From positions 1-64,000 of the forward strand of contig JAKAQR010000007.1 of NCBI GenBank assembly GCA_021819725.1: a stretch of 64,000 nucleotides of DNA, in the 5' to 3' direction. The notes under the pieces were generated by a model. The model saw nothing but the letters and a program-made list of their open reading frames with translations. It was not told where the DNA came from and did no database searches. This document shows, piece after piece, positions 61,781 to 64,000 of this stretch. This DNA comes from Actinomycetes bacterium. GTDB lineage: Bacteria; Actinomycetota; Acidimicrobiia; Acidimicrobiales; Acidimicrobiaceae. Both the position numbers and the translations under genes were made by a program. Within the stretch, counting starts at the first letter, position 1. Every line of letters starts with the position of its first letter.

Positions 61781-62907
61781 CGGCTGGCTCCGGCCGCTCG
61801 GTCGGGTGTGGCTGGCAGACCAGCTGCACCACGTAGGCTTGCCCCACGTTGATGGACAAGCTCCACGATGGCGGCGAGCGTGTCGGGATTTGTCTCAGGC
61901 AGGACTCCGTGGCCAAGATTGAAGATATATCCCTTGGCCTTTGCGGAAGCGGTCAGCACATTTTCGGTTGCCGCCAGCACCGTCTCCGTGGGCGCGAGGA
62001 GGATCGACGGATCAAGGTTGCCCTGCAAGGCCACCTGTGAGCCCAATCGTGTCGCTGCGTTCCCGAGGTCGATGCGCCAGTCGAGTCCTAACGCCGGGAA
62101 ACCGAGATCGGCAAGGTCCTCAAGCAGCCCTGCGGTTTCGACCCCGAAATAGATCACTGGTACTCCCAGTCGTGCGGACGCCTCTGCGAGGCGTTGGAGA
62201 TGCGGTCGCACCCACGTGCGAAACATCCACGGGCTCAGCGTTCCGATCCATGAATCGAATATTTGTACCACGCTGGCCCCCTGATCAACCTGGACGGTGA
62301 GGGTAGCAATAGCGATATCCACCAGACGTGAGGCGAGTTCATGGAAGACCTCAGGCTCTTGGAGCATCAGTGTCTTGATGGTGGCGTGTGTCCGTGATGG
62401 ACGTCCTTCGACGAGGTAGCTTGCGATGGTGAACGGCCCACCACAGAATCCGATCAACGGAACAGTGAGCTCCTGGACACAGAGCGCGACGGCGGCCGCC
62501 ATTGGTGCTAGGTCGATCGAAGGGTCAACTGCCCTGAGCCGCTCGACATCGCGCATCGACCGCATGGGCTCTTCGATGACTGGTCCCACTCCAGCGACAA
62601 TATCAATCCCGATCCCCAGGTTCGCCAGTGGGGCCATGATGTCGGAGTAAAGTATTGCGGCATCAACTTGGTAACGTCGCACAGGCTGTAGCGTGATCTC
62701 CGCGGCCAACTCTGGAGACTGTAGCACTTTGAGGATCGATTCCACCCCGCGCACCTTCCGATACTCTGGCAACGAACGGCCAGCTTGGCGCATAAACCAG
62801 ACGGGCGTTCGTTCTGTTGTCTCCTGGTGGAGTGCTTTGAGGAGCACGGAGGAGCTGAGGTCGGTGGTCTGTGTATTCATAGAGCTACTCATCGAGTCTA
62901 CTGGCAC
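61777..62907 (-). CDS. hemE: Uroporphyrinogen decarboxylase
   Basis: HemE converts uroporphyrinogen III to coproporphyrinogen III. The signature PVWFMRQAGRSLPEYR near 35-50 includes the substrate-binding Arg residues, and the second signature GFCGGPFTIASYLVEG lies in the middle. ALDWRIDLGNAATRLG and LQGNLDPSILLAP are further landmarks. The start is uncertain: GTG 62907 gives 376 residues, while ATGs at 62892 and 62880 would shorten an unconserved tail. It leads the hemE-hemY pair. Confidence 0.94.
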   Translation of the reverse strand: MPVDSMSSSMNTQTTDLSSSVLLKALHQETTERTPVWFMRQAGRSLPEYRKVRGVESILKVLQSPELAAEITLQPVRRYQVDAAILYSDIMAPLANLGIGIDIVAGVGPVIEEPMRSMRDVERLRAVDPSIDLAPMAAAVALCVQELTVPLIGFCGGPFTIASYLVEGRPSRTHATIKTLMLQEPEVFHELASRLVDIAIATLTVQVDQGASVVQIFDSWIGTLSPWMFRTWVRPHLQRLAEASARLGVPVIYFGVETAGLLEDLADLGFPALGLDWRIDLGNAATRLGSQVALQGNLDPSILLAPTETVLAATENVLTASAKAKGYIFNLGHGVLPETNPDTLAAIVELVHQRGASLRGAAGLPATPDRAAGASR

Positions 62908-63096
62908 GACACCTGAAGGGTCAGCTATCGATGTCGAGTGACGCCCACGATGGCTCTTGTGAACCTATGTCTGGGGACCGGGTAGAGTGGATGGTCGGGA
63001 TAGGCAAAACGTGTGCGAAGGTCACCAATGGCGATAGGTGTAGTTTGGGATATGTAATCGAGTGGCGAATGGTCACCTTGAAGTTGGTTGAATCCG

Positions 63097-64000
63097 ATGA
63101 CGCCTGACCAACAGGAGCACGCTGTCGGTGCTGAGCTGGACGCCTTTGAGCTAGAGCGGGCCTATGTTGAACGGGCGTATCGGACACTCGATGAGCTCAA
63201 GTCAAGGATCCAAGGATCTATGCATCAGGCACTGGAACTCCCCAGAGGGGGGACTCCCCAGGCGCGGCTTGAGCGCGATGTGACGATCGAGACCTCCCTC
63301 ACCCGTCTTGGACGACTAGAGGTGGGTGCGCATCCTCTACTCTTCGGGCGAATCGACCTCGACGACGTCGAGGGCCCAGCGTCGTACCACATTGGACGCA
63401 TTTCTCTCTCCGATGATACCGGCGACCCGCTGGTGGTTGACTGGCGAGCACCAGTCGCCGAAGCATTTTATCGAGCGACTGCACTCCACCCGATGGGGCT
63501 GCAGCGACGATGGCATCTCGCGATTGCACAGCGAAGCCTTGTCGGTCTGGAGTGTGAGGATTTGGTCGCCTCGGATCGAGGAGACCGGGAAGATGCGTTG
63601 GTGGGGCGAGCATCGCTCTACTCTGCCCTGGAGCGTCCACGCACACTGGAGATGGCCAACATCGTCGAGACGATTCAGGCCGATCAAGATGAGCTGATTC
63701 GAAGGCCACTGAATCGGACCATTGTGATCGAGGGATCGCCCGGAACCGGCAAGACGGCGGTGGCGCTACACCGAGCAGCCTACCTCGTCTACACGTACCG
63801 TTGGAGGCTAGAACGCCAAGGTGTACTCGTGCTTGGTCCCTCCGAGTCGTTTGTTCGTTATGTTCGTGCCGTCCTGCCTTCCTTGGGTGAGAGTGGTGTG
63901 GAGGTGCGATCCATCGCTGGGTTGCGCGAACCGCGCATGAACTCGGCCCCCACCCGTGATGCCTTGGTAGCACGGTTGAAGGGTGACCCTCGCATGGCCC
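63097..64000 (+). CDS. HelD-type superfamily 1 helicase, N-terminal part
   Basis: The frame runs open to the window end; at least 301 residues are visible. An N-terminal coiled-coil-like region (ELDAFELERAYVERAYRTLDELKSRI) is followed by RISLSDDTGDPLVVDWRAPVAEAFYRAT, typical of HelD. Walker A is EGSPGTGKTAVALHRAAYLVYT near residues 213-234. HelD binds RNA polymerase and recycles stalled complexes. No ribosome-binding site precedes ATG 63097, and no clear -10 is seen in the 189-bp gap upstream. The remainder lies beyond the window. Confidence 0.87.
   Translation, partial: MTPDQQEHAVGAELDAFELERAYVERAYRTLDELKSRIQGSMHQALELPRGGTPQARLERDVTIETSLTRLGRLEVGAHPLLFGRIDLDDVEGPASYHIGRISLSDDTGDPLVVDWRAPVAEAFYRATALHPMGLQRRWHLAIAQRSLVGLECEDLVASDRGDREDALVGRASLYSALERPRTLEMANIVETIQADQDELIRRPLNRTIVIEGSPGTGKTAVALHRAAYLVYTYRWRLERQGVLVLGPSESFVRYVRAVLPSLGESGVEVRSIAGLREPRMNSAPTRDALVARLKGDPRMA

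Noticed and set aside
63299..63973. A 224-codon minus-strand frame at the window end
   Set aside because: It is antisense to the helicase gene, whose Walker A and HelD motifs are clear.

Overview
The window is high-G+C, densely coded actinobacterial DNA. Lineage markers include a WhiB protein, a DUF3107 protein, the MSMEG_4193-type phosphatase/DUF3090/SCO1664 trio, a coproheme decarboxylase (HemQ), a GpgS-like glucosyltransferase, a PdtaS-like orphan kinase and a giant NAD-glutamate dehydrogenase. A complete System I cytochrome c maturation operon is unusual for Actinobacteria. It fits, by inference, the acidophilic iron-oxidising class Acidimicrobiia (Ferrimicrobium/Acidimicrobium-like). No species is claimed.

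Layout. 1-1.2 kb: the 3' end of a TnpB (IS200/IS605 OrfB) gene and an unknown protein. 1.3-5.3 kb: WhiB, a formiminotransferase-like protein, a TetR regulator divergent from a crotonase-family enzyme, and GDP-mannose dehydratase. 5.3-11.7 kb: an overlapping ccmABCDEFG-H/I operon, followed by a molybdopterin oxidoreductase. 12.4-16.8 kb: a SufR-like regulator divergent from Mrp, DUF3107 and two ArsA-like ATPases. 17-21.5 kb: PHP phosphatase, PdtaS-like kinase, etfBA and a YbjQ-family protein. 21.6-25.2 kb (minus strand): thiolase, phosphatase (apparently with a CTG start), DUF3090, SCO1664 family, and a peroxiredoxin. 25.4-32.4 kb: membrane protein, PIG-L deacetylase, cysteine synthase, APC permease, ABC exporter and BluB. 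32.5-41.7 kb: giant glutamate dehydrogenase, DUF1614 protein, Thermus-type isocitrate dehydrogenase, class I aldolase and RpiA. 41.7-42.7 kb: a gene-free stretch ending at tRNA-Ala(CGC). 42.8-45.4 kb: molybdenum cofactor genes moaC, moaA and a mobA-like gene. 45.4-49.8 kb: TetR, otsB, otsA, glycerate kinase and GpgS-like transferase (compatible solutes). 50-54.4 kb: CIRCE-controlled groEL, hemQ, larE, NIL-domain protein and two small unknowns. 54.4-64 kb: NUDIX, PAC2, GNAT, citrate synthase, thioesterase II, GtrA, cobT, hemG/hemY and hemE, ending inside a HelD-type helicase gene.

Themes. Energy metabolism: cytochrome c biogenesis, ETF, citrate synthase, isocitrate dehydrogenase and glutamate dehydrogenase. 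Cofactors: heme by the coproporphyrin route (hemE, hemG/hemY, hemQ), the cobalamin lower ligand (bluB, cobT), and the molybdenum cofactor with a matching Mo enzyme. About a dozen genes show a TANNNT hexamer 6-9 nt before the start codon, mostly without a ribosome-binding site. This suggests widespread leaderless transcription. I saw no CRISPR array, prophage or obviously new defence system. The less ordinary points are the unknown partners of stand-alone larE, the probable CTG start, the glucosylglycerate/trehalose locus, a large inverted repeat before the PIG-L gene, and several 15-18 bp tandem duplications.
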